A stretch of 28,224 nucleotides of DNA from Firmicutes bacterium CAG:95 (GCA_000438155.1 FR902938.1:1-28224); one strand, 5' to 3'; positions 16,552-24,151 are shown, counted from the first letter of the stretch. Numbers and translations are program-made. The notes: a model not told the origin generated them from the sequence alone.

Positions 16552-18330
16552 CTATTTCCTGAATTGCATATTATATAATTCCGCATAGATCCCGTTCTTT
16601 GCAAGCAGTTCCTCATGGTTTCCGCTTTCTGCGATGCCATTTTCCGTAAGAACCAGAATGCGTTCTGCATTCCGGATGGTAGATAATCGATGGGCAATAA
16701 CCAGAGTGGTACGGTTTTTTGCGAGCTTTTCCAGGGATTCCTGTACTACTTTTTCACTTTCATTATCGAGTGCAGAAGTGGCTTCATCAAAAATAAGAAT
16801 CGGGGGATTCTTTAAGAAAACCCTGGCAATGGACAGACGTTGCTTCTGCCCGCCGGAAAGCTTGATTCCACGCTGGCCGATATAGGTATCATATCCGTCC
16901 GGAAGATTCATAATAAACTCATGGGCATTGGCATTACGGGCAGCCAGGACAATTTCTTCATCCGAAGCGTCCGGACGTCCATAACGGATATTATCCATTA
17001 CTGTACCGGCAAAGAGGTATACATCCTGCTGGACAATACCAATATTATTACGAAGGCTTCGCATTGTGAAATCACGGACATCCCGTCCGTCAATCAGAAT
17101 CTGGCCTTCCGTAACCTCATAAAACCGGGGGATTAAGCTGCATAAGGTGGATTTCCCGACACCCGAGGTACCGACAAGTGCAATATATTCGCCTTCTTTG
17201 ATGTGAAGGTTAATATGGGAAAGAACAGCTTCTGTGGTATCCTCATATTGAAAGCTGACATTTTGAAAGGTAATATCGCCCTTTGCGTTTTTTAATTCAA
17301 TGGCCTTCGGGCGATCCACAATATCCGGACAAACGTTAAGTATTTCAAGGAATCTGGTATATCCGGAGGCTCCATTCTGGAACTGTTCGGTAAAGCTGAT
17401 AAGCTTTTTAATCGGTTCTGTAAAGTTGTTAATATAAAGCAGGAACGTAATCAGATCCGTAACGGAAATGATGGATCTGGTAATAAAGAAAGCACCGGAT
17501 GCAATTACAATGACATTAATAAGTGTGGTAAAAGCACCAAGTCCGGAATTATAAAGTCCCATATATCGATAGCTTTCTTTTTTGCTTTCCACAAACCGGT
17601 CGTTTCCCTTTTTAAACTTTGAAAGCTCAATATCTTCATTGGCAAAGGACTTTACAACACGGATTCCTGACAGATTATCTTCAATCTGTGCGTTGATATC
17701 TGCGATACGTGCACGATTCTTTACGAAGGCCTTTTTCATTTTAATATTGAAATAAAAGGCGTAAAGAAGCATAATGGGTACAATGGCAAATGCAATCAAT
17801 GCAAGCTGCCAGTGAATGGATAAGAGAATACTGAAGGAACCAATCAGCTTAATGATGGAAATAACAATGTCTTCAGGGCCATGATGATAAAGTTCGCTGA
17901 TTTCAAATAAATCATTGGTAACACGGCTCATGAGCTGTCCGACCTTCTGGTTATCAAAGAAACTGAAGGACAGCTTCTGATAATGGGAGAAGATTTCGTT
18001 TCGCATGTCATATTCCATTTTGGCGCCCATGATGTGGCCATAATAAGCAATGAAATAATTGCAGTAAAATTCAAGAGCAATCAGTCCCAGCATTAACAAA
18101 GACAGCTTCAGAATGAGCTGCAGGGCTTCATCTGCAGCCCGGTAGATGACATCACTTGTAATATACCGTATAATAAGGGGCAGTATGAGTGTAACGCCTG
18201 CACCGATACAGGCAAACAGCATATCGGAGAAGAAAAGTCTCTTATATGGCTTATAATAAGAAAAGAATTTCTTCCAAAAATATTTTTTACTGATAGAATT
18301 TGTAGTCTGGTTTGTATTTGTAGTTTTCAT
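16552..18330 (-). CDS. ABC exporter, fused membrane and ATPase domains (MsbA/multidrug type)
   Basis: 592 residues. An N-terminal transmembrane domain with six helices (about 30-310; KYFWKKFFSYYKPYKRLFFS precedes TM1) is fused to a nucleotide-binding domain with Walker A GTSGVGKST (about 387-395), signature LSGGQKQR (491-498), Walker B ILIFDE, D-loop SALD and switch His in VIAHR. It should work as a homodimer exporting a drug, lipid or peptide; the substrate is unknown. The frame is open 12 codons further upstream to a TTG, but that TTG falls on a -35 box. The ATG at 18328-18330 has no Shine-Dalgarno sequence, and a promoter ends 7 bases before it, so the mRNA may be leaderless. Confidence 0.88.
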   Translation of the reverse strand: MKTTNTNQTTNSISKKYFWKKFFSYYKPYKRLFFSDMLFACIGAGVTLILPLIIRYITSDVIYRAADEALQLILKLSLLMLGLIALEFYCNYFIAYYGHIMGAKMEYDMRNEIFSHYQKLSFSFFDNQKVGQLMSRVTNDLFEISELYHHGPEDIVISIIKLIGSFSILLSIHWQLALIAFAIVPIMLLYAFYFNIKMKKAFVKNRARIADINAQIEDNLSGIRVVKSFANEDIELSKFKKGNDRFVESKKESYRYMGLYNSGLGAFTTLINVIVIASGAFFITRSIISVTDLITFLLYINNFTEPIKKLISFTEQFQNGASGYTRFLEILNVCPDIVDRPKAIELKNAKGDITFQNVSFQYEDTTEAVLSHINLHIKEGEYIALVGTSGVGKSTLCSLIPRFYEVTEGQILIDGRDVRDFTMRSLRNNIGIVQQDVYLFAGTVMDNIRYGRPDASDEEIVLAARNANAHEFIMNLPDGYDTYIGQRGIKLSGGQKQRLSIARVFLKNPPILIFDEATSALDNESEKVVQESLEKLAKNRTTLVIAHRLSTIRNAERILVLTENGIAESGNHEELLAKNGIYAELYNMQFRK

Positions 18331-18337
18331 AGGAGTT

Positions 18338-18366
18338 AGTCTAGCACAGAAGAAAAAGGAAATCAA
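18338..18366 (-). promoter_or_regulatory. Extended -10 promoter of the ABC exporter, directly abutting its ATG
   Basis: Read on the minus strand: TTGATT (18366-18361), 17-base spacer ending in TGC, then TAGACT (18343-18338). The TG one base before the -10 box makes it an extended -10. Only 7 bases (AACTCCT) separate the box from the ATG, so the start point would be at or next to the A of the ATG. Confidence 0.6.
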
Positions 18367-18456
18367 TGCCGGTTATCTCATGAAACAGCCGGAAAGATTT
18401 TGTATTGTGACCGTGAATACGGAATGGATGTCCGGTGAATAGGATAAGGGGAATCT

Positions 18457-19395
18457 ATGAATTATATTGTACTTGATTTAGAATGGAATCAGAGTAATAC
18501 CGGTGATGAAGAGGAAGTAAAACAGATTCCTTTTGAAATCATTGACTTTGGGGCAATTAAACTGAATAACAGGGATGAAATGATTGATGAATTCAATCAG
18601 CTTGTGAAACCCCAGGTATATCAACATATGCATCATATCACCAGTAAGATTATTCATCTTCATATGAAGGATCTGCAAAAGGGGCGTCCTTTTCCGGAGG
18701 TCATGCAGGAGTTCCTTGACTGGTGCGGAGAAGATTATATTTTCTGTACGTGGGGACCGTTGGATTTGTTTGAACTGCAGCGGAATATGAAGTACTATTA
18801 TATGGATCCGTTAGCCTCTGCACCGATCCGTTTCTTAGATGTACAGAAGCTGTTCAGTATCCGGTATGAGGATCGTAAGCTGCGCCGGAGCCTTGAATTC
18901 GCCATTGATTTTCTTCATATTGAGAAGGATGTTCCGTTTCACCGTGCGTTCAGTGATGCGTATTATACCGCCAGAATTCTTGCGAAGATTGAACCGGAGA
19001 TCCGGGTTAATTATTCGTTTGATACCTATATTCTTCCGAAAACCCATGAAGAAGAGATTCATGTGCTTTTTCCGGATTACATGAAGTATATTTCCCGTGA
19101 GTTTGAAGATAAGCAGGAGGCTCTGGCAGACCATGAGGTCATCAGCACGAAATGTTATCTCTGTCATAAGAATCTGCGAAAGAAAATCCGCTGGTTTACA
19201 CCAAACGGGAAGCATTATTACAGCGTTTCCGAATGTCCGGTGCATGGTCTGATGAAGTCCAAAATCCGGATCCGCAGGTCGGAGGATGATAAGATTTATG
19301 TGGTGAAAACCTCGAAGTTCATTACAAGTGAAGAAAGTGACCAGCTTGTGGAAAAGAGAGAAACGGCAAAGGAACATCATAAGAAGAGTAAGTAA
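18457..19395 (+). CDS. DEDDh 3'-5' exonuclease with C-terminal zinc-finger-like region
   Basis: 312 residues. The DnaQ-like exonuclease fold carries all catalytic positions: Asp7 and Glu9 in VLDLEWN, Asp103 in WGPLDLFEL, His162 and Asp167 in HRAFSDAYYTA, giving the DEDDh type seen in RNase T and KapD-like proteins. It should remove nucleotides from the 3' end of RNA or DNA with two metal ions. The C-terminal part (about 225-312) is an addition with Cys233-x2-Cys236 and Cys260-x2-His263, a likely zinc site, plus a basic stretch that may bind nucleic acid. ATG 18457 follows AAGGGG. It is a single-gene unit between divergent and convergent neighbours. Its natural substrate is unknown. Confidence 0.85.
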   Translation: MNYIVLDLEWNQSNTGDEEEVKQIPFEIIDFGAIKLNNRDEMIDEFNQLVKPQVYQHMHHITSKIIHLHMKDLQKGRPFPEVMQEFLDWCGEDYIFCTWGPLDLFELQRNMKYYYMDPLASAPIRFLDVQKLFSIRYEDRKLRRSLEFAIDFLHIEKDVPFHRAFSDAYYTARILAKIEPEIRVNYSFDTYILPKTHEEEIHVLFPDYMKYISREFEDKQEALADHEVISTKCYLCHKNLRKKIRWFTPNGKHYYSVSECPVHGLMKSKIRIRRSEDDKIYVVKTSKFITSEESDQLVEKRETAKEHHKKSK

Positions 19396-19419
19396 AAGTT
19401 ACAGAAATTGGTATAATAA

Positions 19420-19452
19420 AAACAGAGGACCTAGAAATGGGGTCCTCTGTTT
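19420..19452. terminator. Shared terminator of the exonuclease and carboxypeptidase genes
   Basis: The 12-bp stem AAACAGAGGACC / GGTCCTCTGTTT has a 9-base loop. On the minus strand it is followed by TTTTTATT. The last codons and the stop of the carboxypeptidase gene (19431-19452) form its minus-strand 5' arm and loop. On the plus strand the tail TTTGATTT is weaker. Confidence 0.85.
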
Positions 19453-20852
19453 GATTTCCGGGTCCGTCTCCTGTAATGCTTCCGTTTCATATCATCAAAC
19501 AGATTGTAATTGATGAACACGGAATGAATAAAGCTGATGAGGATCACAAGCAGGGCAAGGGCGAAAATCCAGATCATCACATAAAACACATTGATGATAA
19601 TGGTTTTATCTAACAGTTCCACGGGACATAACGGGAAGAAAATCCGTTTTGCCGGTGCACCGCTATAGCCTTCTGTGCTTAATAAATCTACCGTGGCTGA
19701 TCCTAAATAAGCACCGTGGTAGCTGTAATTAATGATGGCTATTTCCTGGTCATTATCCGTATCATACGAAACTTCCGAATCCAGATCATCAAAAGTAATC
19801 GTTTTTGGCAGGATCAGATAGCTGCTTTCATTTAATCCAAGAAGCTGCGTGGAATTTCCTAAAATATCTGTGGAATTATGAAAGAAGCTGGAGCTTTTGA
19901 TCGAATACTTTGTCTCATTTTCTGCAATATTTACAAGAGAAAAATTCGTGAACCCGTAATCAAACAGCTTTACGGTATCATAAAACTGATTCGGCGACTC
20001 TTCCTTCAGGATGACACAAATCAGGCGCATATCATTTCTTTCTGCGCAGGTGACAAGGGTCTGTCTGGCCTGTTCGGTGTACCCGGTTTTACCACCCTTA
20101 ATTCCTTCATAAGCAATTTCTCCGGAAATGAGCTGGTGCTTATTACGGATGTAGAAATCATCCGGCTGGGTTTTGGTTGCTTCAAAATGATAATTACCGG
20201 TATTGCCAATCTTTGCAAGCTGTTCATTCTGGAAAAAGGCTCTGGCAATCAGGGCTAAGTCATGTGCAGTGGTGTAGTGGTTTTCGTCATGCAGACCGTG
20301 TGGGTTCACGAAATGGGAATTCGTACAGCCCAGCTCTGCAGCCTTTTCGTTCATCATGTCGGCAAAGGCATCAATCGAGCCTGCGATGTGTTCAGCAACT
20401 GCATTTGCGACTTCATTCGCGGATCCGACAAGAATTCCGTACAGACATTCACGCAGGGTCATGGATTGTCCGGGATCAATGCCAATGTTGGAACTTCCGG
20501 ATTCAAGACTGAATACGGCATCATGGGAAAAGGTGATGACCTCGTCCATGGAGCAGTTCTCAACAGCAATCAGGCAGGTAAGAATCTTGGTGGTACTTGC
20601 AGGGTAAAGCTTTTCATCCATATTTTTGGCATAAAGAACCGTACCGGTGTTGGCCTCTAACAGATAAGCAGCTTCTGCACCAAGATCCGGACCGGTTGGC
20701 CAGTTGGCAATTTCATTGGTCTGAACCGGAAGGGATTTGCGCGCTTCCGCTTCCTCGTTATAATCGGCAGAGGCAGAAGGGGCAGCCAGAGCCGTCGCAG
20801 AATATGAAATTAACAATCCAAGCACAAGCAGGAAAGTAAGAAAACGTTTCAT
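19431..20852 (-). CDS. D-alanyl-D-alanine carboxypeptidase (PBP5/DacF type)
   Basis: 473 residues. A penicillin-binding protein that trims the terminal D-Ala from peptidoglycan stem peptides outside the cell. Signal peptide (about 1-24, ALAA), then the serine peptidase S11 domain with the three hallmark motifs: Ser86-x-x-Lys89 in PASTTK, Ser144-Ala-Asn146, and Lys255-Thr-Gly257 in GGKTGYT. A beta-rich C-terminal domain (about 300-400) is followed by a transmembrane helix (about 415-440) and a basic tail that anchors it. This is a true membrane helix rather than the amphipathic anchor of E. coli PBP5. ATG 20852 follows AGGAG. The protein ends within the terminator hairpin. Confidence 0.93.
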   Translation of the reverse strand: MKRFLTFLLVLGLLISYSATALAAPSASADYNEEAEARKSLPVQTNEIANWPTGPDLGAEAAYLLEANTGTVLYAKNMDEKLYPASTTKILTCLIAVENCSMDEVITFSHDAVFSLESGSSNIGIDPGQSMTLRECLYGILVGSANEVANAVAEHIAGSIDAFADMMNEKAAELGCTNSHFVNPHGLHDENHYTTAHDLALIARAFFQNEQLAKIGNTGNYHFEATKTQPDDFYIRNKHQLISGEIAYEGIKGGKTGYTEQARQTLVTCAERNDMRLICVILKEESPNQFYDTVKLFDYGFTNFSLVNIAENETKYSIKSSSFFHNSTDILGNSTQLLGLNESSYLILPKTITFDDLDSEVSYDTDNDQEIAIINYSYHGAYLGSATVDLLSTEGYSGAPAKRIFFPLCPVELLDKTIIINVFYVMIWIFALALLVILISFIHSVFINYNLFDDMKRKHYRRRTRKSNRGPHF

Positions 20853-20905
20853 TCAAAAACTCCTCGTAAATAGAAATTGCTCCGTAACAGAATTATTGCT
20901 TTTTT

Positions 20906-20934
20906 ATCATACATCATTTCCGGATTTATATGAA
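20906..20934 (-). promoter_or_regulatory. Promoter of the D-Ala-D-Ala carboxypeptidase gene
   Basis: On the minus strand: TTCATA (20934-20929), 17-base spacer, TATGAT (20911-20906). It gives a leader of roughly 47 bases before the ATG. Confidence 0.55.
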
Positions 20935-20995
20935 GCTCTTATTTTTTTCAGGTGTAAAAATTTTGTAAAAGTTACCTATTATATATGATTACTGC

Positions 20996-21025
20996 TTGAC
21001 AAAGACAGTCAATATATGTTAGAAA
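20996..21025 (+). promoter_or_regulatory. Promoter of the ion-transporter leader
   Basis: A consensus TTGACA (20996-21001) with a TAGAAA -10-like box (21020-21025) after 18 bases. The -35 box is part of a small TTGAC/GTCAA inverted repeat (20996-21012). The -10 is imperfect, so the exact start is uncertain. Confidence 0.5.
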
Positions 21026-21074
21026 AGATAAGTCTTAACAAGATATTAAAATTTATTAAGAAAACATAAAGACA

Positions 21075-21129
21075 ACCACTTACCATGAACGAAGAAGTTT
21101 ATGGCAACGGAGTGGTATTTTTTATGTAA
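21075..21129 (+). promoter_or_regulatory. Structured leader hairpin with T-tract and embedded 14-codon ORF
   Basis: ACCACT (21075-21080) pairs with AGTGGT (21111-21116). Inside it CCATGAAC (21083-21090) pairs with GTTTATGG (21097-21104) around a GAAGAA loop, leaving an asymmetric TA/CAACGG internal loop. A six-T tract follows (21118-21123). This resembles an intrinsic terminator 21 bases before the transporter ATG, hence an attenuator. The hairpin also encodes an ATG-to-TAA frame (21085-21129) reading MNEEVYGNGVVFFM, without a Shine-Dalgarno site of its own. Confidence 0.6.
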
Positions 21130-21144
21130 AGAAGGAGGAGTAAA

Positions 21145-22491
21145 ATGGCTCAGATATTAGCAGTAATCATCTTTGTGGCAATGTTTGCGCTGATCGTGAC
21201 AGAAAAGATCGAGCGTCACATCGTAACACTGGTATGTGGTCTTCTGGTGCTGGTTCTTGTATTTGGATTAGTAATGCACAGTCCGGCGGCAATTTGGGAG
21301 ACACTGAATCTTCGTGCGATTTTTACATTAAGTTTCTGGTATCCGGCAGGACAGGGTGGCGAGGCCTCTGCAGGAATCAACTGGGAAACCATTATCTTCA
21401 TCGCCGGCATGATGATCATGGTAGAAGGAATGGGAAATGCAGGATTCTTCCGCTGGTTATGCATGCGGATTGCAAAGGCTGTTAAGTATAAGACCATTCC
21501 GATCTTCATTACATTTATGTTAATGGCAAGCTTCCTGTCCATGTTTATTGACAGTATTACCGTTATTCTGTTCCTGGCAGCAGTTACCGTAGAGCTTGCA
21601 CAGCTGTTGAAATTCAATCCGGTTCCGGTTATCCTGTCAGAGATTTTCTGTGCAAATTTAGGTGGATCCGCAACAATGTGTGGAGATCCCCCAAATATTA
21701 TTATCGGAACCTCCTTGGGATATTCTTTTGCAGACTTTATTACACATACCGGACTCATTGCCGGCGTATGCTTAATATTATCTCTGATTTACTTTTATGC
21801 GATTTTCCACAAACAGCTTGTACAGAAGGAAACACTTGACATTGCAAGCTTTCCGGAGCCGAAGGAAGCTATTACAAGCAAGAGTAAATTTACTATCAGC
21901 TGCATCATTTTTGCATGTGCGGTTGTTATGCTGATTACTCATGCTCAGACAGGCTTAAGCGTTGCATTTATTGGCTTATTTATTGCAATTGTAACCTTGA
22001 TTACTTCCGGAAAAGACAGTATGATGTTATTAAAGAAGGTAGATTACAAAACACTGTTATTCTTCGTTGGACTATTCGTTGTAGTAGGTGGTCTGGAACA
22101 GACCGGAATCCTGCAGATTATTGCAGAATTTATTGGAAATATCAGTGGTGGTAATATCAAACTGATGATTGCGATTATTATCTGGGTTTCTGCTTTTGCA
22201 AGCGCCTTTATTGACAATATTCCTTTTGCAGCTACCATGATCCCGGTTATCCGGAGTCTTGCAGCAATGGAAGGTGTGGACTTATCTACCCTTGCATGGG
22301 CATTGTCCATGGGTACAGACATTGGTGGAAGCGGAACACCGATTGGCGCATCTGCGAACGTTGTAGGTACCGCTGTGGCAGCAAAGGAAGGTTATCCGAT
22401 CGGATGGGGCAAGTATTGCAAGGCCATGGCACCTGCCACAATTATGGTAGTTTTCGTTTCCATGATTATCATTTTTGTAAGATATCTGTAA
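21145..22491 (+). CDS. ArsB/NhaD-type ion transporter (IT superfamily)
   Basis: 448 residues, polytopic, about 11-12 membrane segments. It has the two-fold repeat of the ion-transporter superfamily. The first half has MFIDSITVILFLAAVTVE, then GGSATMCGDPPNIIIGTS. The second half has AFIDNIPFAATMIPVI, followed by GSGTPIGASANVVGTAVA. These are the hairpin loops that bind the ion. The family includes arsenite pumps, Na+/H+ antiporters of the NhaD type and organic-acid carriers. No arsenic regulator or reductase gene is nearby, so arsenite is not favoured and a cation or anion antiporter is more likely. GAAGGAGGAG precedes ATG 21145. It is the first gene of an apparent operon with the kinase-like and trmB genes, behind a structured leader. 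Confidence 0.85.
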   Translation: MAQILAVIIFVAMFALIVTEKIERHIVTLVCGLLVLVLVFGLVMHSPAAIWETLNLRAIFTLSFWYPAGQGGEASAGINWETIIFIAGMMIMVEGMGNAGFFRWLCMRIAKAVKYKTIPIFITFMLMASFLSMFIDSITVILFLAAVTVELAQLLKFNPVPVILSEIFCANLGGSATMCGDPPNIIIGTSLGYSFADFITHTGLIAGVCLILSLIYFYAIFHKQLVQKETLDIASFPEPKEAITSKSKFTISCIIFACAVVMLITHAQTGLSVAFIGLFIAIVTLITSGKDSMMLLKKVDYKTLLFFVGLFVVVGGLEQTGILQIIAEFIGNISGGNIKLMIAIIIWVSAFASAFIDNIPFAATMIPVIRSLAAMEGVDLSTLAWALSMGTDIGGSGTPIGASANVVGTAVAAKEGYPIGWGKYCKAMAPATIMVVFVSMIIIFVRYL

Positions 22492-22518
22492 ATCAGACAG
22501 AACAAGGAGGGATACCGT

Positions 22519-23130
22519 ATGGCAGAACAGATTATTATTGCGATTGGCCGTGAATTCGGAAGCGGCGGACATGAAATCGCTGAGAAGCTTTCCGAACTTT
22601 ATGGAATTAAGCTGTATGATAAGAATATCCTGCAGAACATTGCAGAGGCTAAGAATGTTGATGTGGCAAGCTATGAGAAATATGATGAAGTTCCTAAAAA
22701 GATGATCTTTTCCAGAACCGTTAAGGGACTTTCCAATTCCATGGAGGAGAACATCGCACAGCTGCAGTTCCGTTATCTGGAAGACAAGGCAAATGCCGGA
22801 GAGTCTTTCGTTGTTGTCGGACGTTGTGCAGAAACCATGCTGAAGTATCATCCGGCACTGGTATCCATCTTCGTATTGAGCGACTGGGATGCGAAGGTAG
22901 AGCGTATTATGAGGATCTACGAGCTTACCAGGGAAGAAGCTGAAAGCTTCATCTTCCGTAGTGACCGTAAGCGTAAGGATTATCATAATTATTACTGCAA
23001 GATCAAGTGGGGCGATTCCAGAAACTATGACGTGTGTGTAAACAGCAGCAGGCTTGGTGAGGAAGAGACCGTACTGATGCTCAAAGAGTACATCGATAAG
23101 AGAATCGCACACAGGGCTAAGAAATCATGA
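22519..23130 (+). CDS. Cytidylate kinase-like family protein
   Basis: 203 residues, matching the Cytidylate_kin2 family (PF13189 by recollection). The P-loop is GREFGSGGHEIA (about residues 10-21), a Gly-rich variant of the kinase Walker A that lacks the usual GKS/T ending. Later segments VVVGRCAETML and the Arg-rich DRKRKDYHNYYCKIKWGD fit the lid and the family signature. These proteins are common in Clostridia and poorly characterised; true cytidylate kinase activity is not established. It lies 27 bases after the transporter gene with AAGGAGG before the ATG, and it overlaps trmB by 4 bases. Confidence 0.85.
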   Translation: MAEQIIIAIGREFGSGGHEIAEKLSELYGIKLYDKNILQNIAEAKNVDVASYEKYDEVPKKMIFSRTVKGLSNSMEENIAQLQFRYLEDKANAGESFVVVGRCAETMLKYHPALVSIFVLSDWDAKVERIMRIYELTREEAESFIFRSDRKRKDYHNYYCKIKWGDSRNYDVCVNSSRLGEEETVLMLKEYIDKRIAHRAKKS

Positions 23131-23771
23131 GATTAAGAAATATTGCAGGATCCAGGGATGTGATTGCCGAAAGCGAATGGGTAATTCAGGAGCCCTGTTC
23201 ACAAAAGGGTAAATGGACAGAAGTATTCGGAAATGACCATCCAATCCGCATAGAGATTGGTATGGGAAAGGGAAAATTCCTTCATGAACTGGCGAAGGAG
23301 AATCCGGAGATTAATTACATAGGAATTGAAAAGTATTCTAGTGTCCTGCTCCGTGCCATCCAGAAGATGGAAACAGATCCACTCCCAAACTTAAGGTTTA
23401 TCCGCATGGATGCTGAAGAGATCAGTGAAGTATTTGCGGAAGAAGAAATTGACCGGATTTATCTGAACTTTTCGGATCCATGGCCAAAGGACCGGCATGC
23501 GAAACGTCGTCTTCCATCCAGAGAGTTCTTAAAGCGTTATGACACCTTTTTAAAGAAGGATGGCATTTTGGAATTTAAGACAGATAACCGGCCACTGTTT
23601 GATTTTGCAGTGGAGGAGCTGCCCTTTGCAGGATGGGAAGCGATCGTGATCACTTATGATCTGCATCATGATGAAGAGCTGGTGAAGGGGAACATTATGA
23701 CGGAATATGAAGAAAAATTTTCCGCCATGGGGAACCCGATCTGCAAATATGTTATTCATCGTAAAAAATAA
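23127..23771 (+). CDS. trmB: tRNA (guanine-N7-)-methyltransferase
   Basis: 214 residues, the normal TrmB size. It forms m7G at position 46 of tRNA variable loops using S-adenosylmethionine. The SAM site is IEIGMGKGKFL (about 42-52), then YIGIEKYSSVL. The catalytic/tRNA-binding block is YLNFSDPWPKDRHAKRRLP (about residues 112-130), followed by FKTDNRPLFDF and the C-terminal TEYEEKF. Start ATG 23127 overlaps the stop of the kinase-like gene (ATGA), so translation is probably coupled. A tRNA-Pro gene starts 60 bases after it, with its own promoter. Confidence 0.96.
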   Translation: MRLRNIAGSRDVIAESEWVIQEPCSQKGKWTEVFGNDHPIRIEIGMGKGKFLHELAKENPEINYIGIEKYSSVLLRAIQKMETDPLPNLRFIRMDAEEISEVFAEEEIDRIYLNFSDPWPKDRHAKRRLPSREFLKRYDTFLKKDGILEFKTDNRPLFDFAVEELPFAGWEAIVITYDLHHDEELVKGNIMTEYEEKFSAMGNPICKYVIHRKK

Positions 23772-23782
23772 TTCTAAAACAA

Positions 23783-23823
23783 CCATTGACAATTGCGCCT
23801 AAAAAAGGTATGATTGTCAATGG
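23783..23823. repeat. 11-bp perfect inverted repeat spanning the tRNA promoter
   Basis: CCATTGACAAT (23783-23793) and ATTGTCAATGG (23813-23823) are exact reverse complements with a 19-base centre. The left arm contains the -35 box and the right arm the end of the -10 box. It has no T-tract. Confidence 0.75.
23786..23814 (+). promoter_or_regulatory. Promoter of the tRNA-Pro gene
   Basis: TTGACA (23786-23791), 17-base spacer, TATGAT (23809-23814). Near-consensus; start about 23821, 11 bases before the mature tRNA. Confidence 0.85.
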
Positions 23824-23831
23824 TCATATAA

Positions 23832-23905
<74 letters not shown>

Positions 23906-23913
23906 CTATAATG

Positions 23914-23950
23914 AAACAGCTTCTTCATAAACTATGAGGGAGCTGTTTTT
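23914..23950 (+). terminator. Terminator of the tRNA-Pro gene
   Basis: A 15-bp stem with two G-T pairs: AAACAGCTTCTTCAT (23914-23928) with ATGAGGGAGCTGTTT (23934-23948), AAACT loop, then further T's. Located 8 bases after the tRNA. Confidence 0.92.
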
Positions 23951-23968
23951 ATTAATGACATTATTTAC

Positions 23969-23997
23969 TTGTTAATTGAGAGGATTACATTTATAAT
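23969..23997 (+). promoter_or_regulatory. Plus-strand promoter of a toxin-like mini-locus
   Basis: TTGTTA (23969-23974), 17-base spacer, TATAAT (23992-23997). It fires into a short transcript of about 105 bases that ends at the hairpin 24065-24108. Confidence 0.7.
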
Positions 23998-24023
23998 CAG
24001 ATCAGATGCTGCCATATCACGGC

Positions 24024-24073
24024 AGGAGGTTGCTATTGTTAGTCTTGTTTACAAGATATCACATAAAAAATAA
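24024..24073 (+). pseudogene. Remnant of a type I (holin-like) toxin gene, candidate
   Basis: A strong AGGAGG site (24024-24029) lies partly inside a CTGCC/GGCAG hairpin (24009-24013 with 24021-24025) but no ATG follows. From ATT 24035 the frame reads IVSLVYKISHKK and stops at 24071-24073 in the terminator arm. From TTG 24036 another frame reads MLVLFTRYHIKNNRPSLTN and stops at 24093-24095. Small holin-like toxins of Firmicutes have a hydrophobic helix, a basic end and a stop in exactly this kind of terminator, so the piece looks like a C-terminal stub with its N-terminal half lost. A functional peptide from TTG is possible. The family link is by recollection. Confidence 0.45.
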
Positions 24074-24108
24074 CCGCCCTAGCCTCACAAACTAAGCGGT
24101 TATTTTTT
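24065..24108. terminator. Bidirectional terminator shared by two convergent short RNAs
   Basis: AAAAAATAACCGC (24065-24077) pairs with GCGGTTATTTTTT (24096-24108), 13 bp, loop of 18 bases. A-tract and T-tract give a good terminator on both strands. Confidence 0.9.
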
Positions 24109-24151
24109 AACTGTTTTTGAGGGCAACCGTCTATCGGCAGCACCACTTTAT
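24065..24151 (-). ncRNA. Antisense RNA (candidate type I antitoxin)
   Basis: A minus-strand transcript of about 87 bases is predicted from the promoter at 24158-24186 to the shared terminator. It would be complementary to the 3' end of the plus-strand toxin-like mRNA over 24065-24108. Its 5' part can form an imperfect hairpin between 24123-24131 and 24137-24146 (GGTTGCC and GGTGCTGCC segments on the minus strand). This is the standard layout of type I toxin-antitoxin loci. The RNA itself is inferred. Confidence 0.5.

Noticed and set aside
18331..18366. 12-residue N-terminal extension of the ABC exporter from a TTG
   Set aside because: The TTG is the start of a good -35 box, it has no ribosome site, and the extension is not like exporter N-termini.
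21085..21129. Class IIa bacteriocin-like peptide from the YGNGV motif
   Set aside because: Only 14 codons, no leader, no Cys pair and no ribosome site; the motif is better explained as a by-product of the hairpin.
21145..22491. Arsenite efflux pump ArsB
   Set aside because: No arsR, arsC or arsD-like gene is adjacent and the family is broad, so a general ion transporter label is safer.
22282..23112. 276-residue open frame on the minus strand across the transporter and kinase-like genes
   Set aside because: Crosses two well-supported plus-strand genes and their gap; His/Cys-rich composition typical of antisense shadows.
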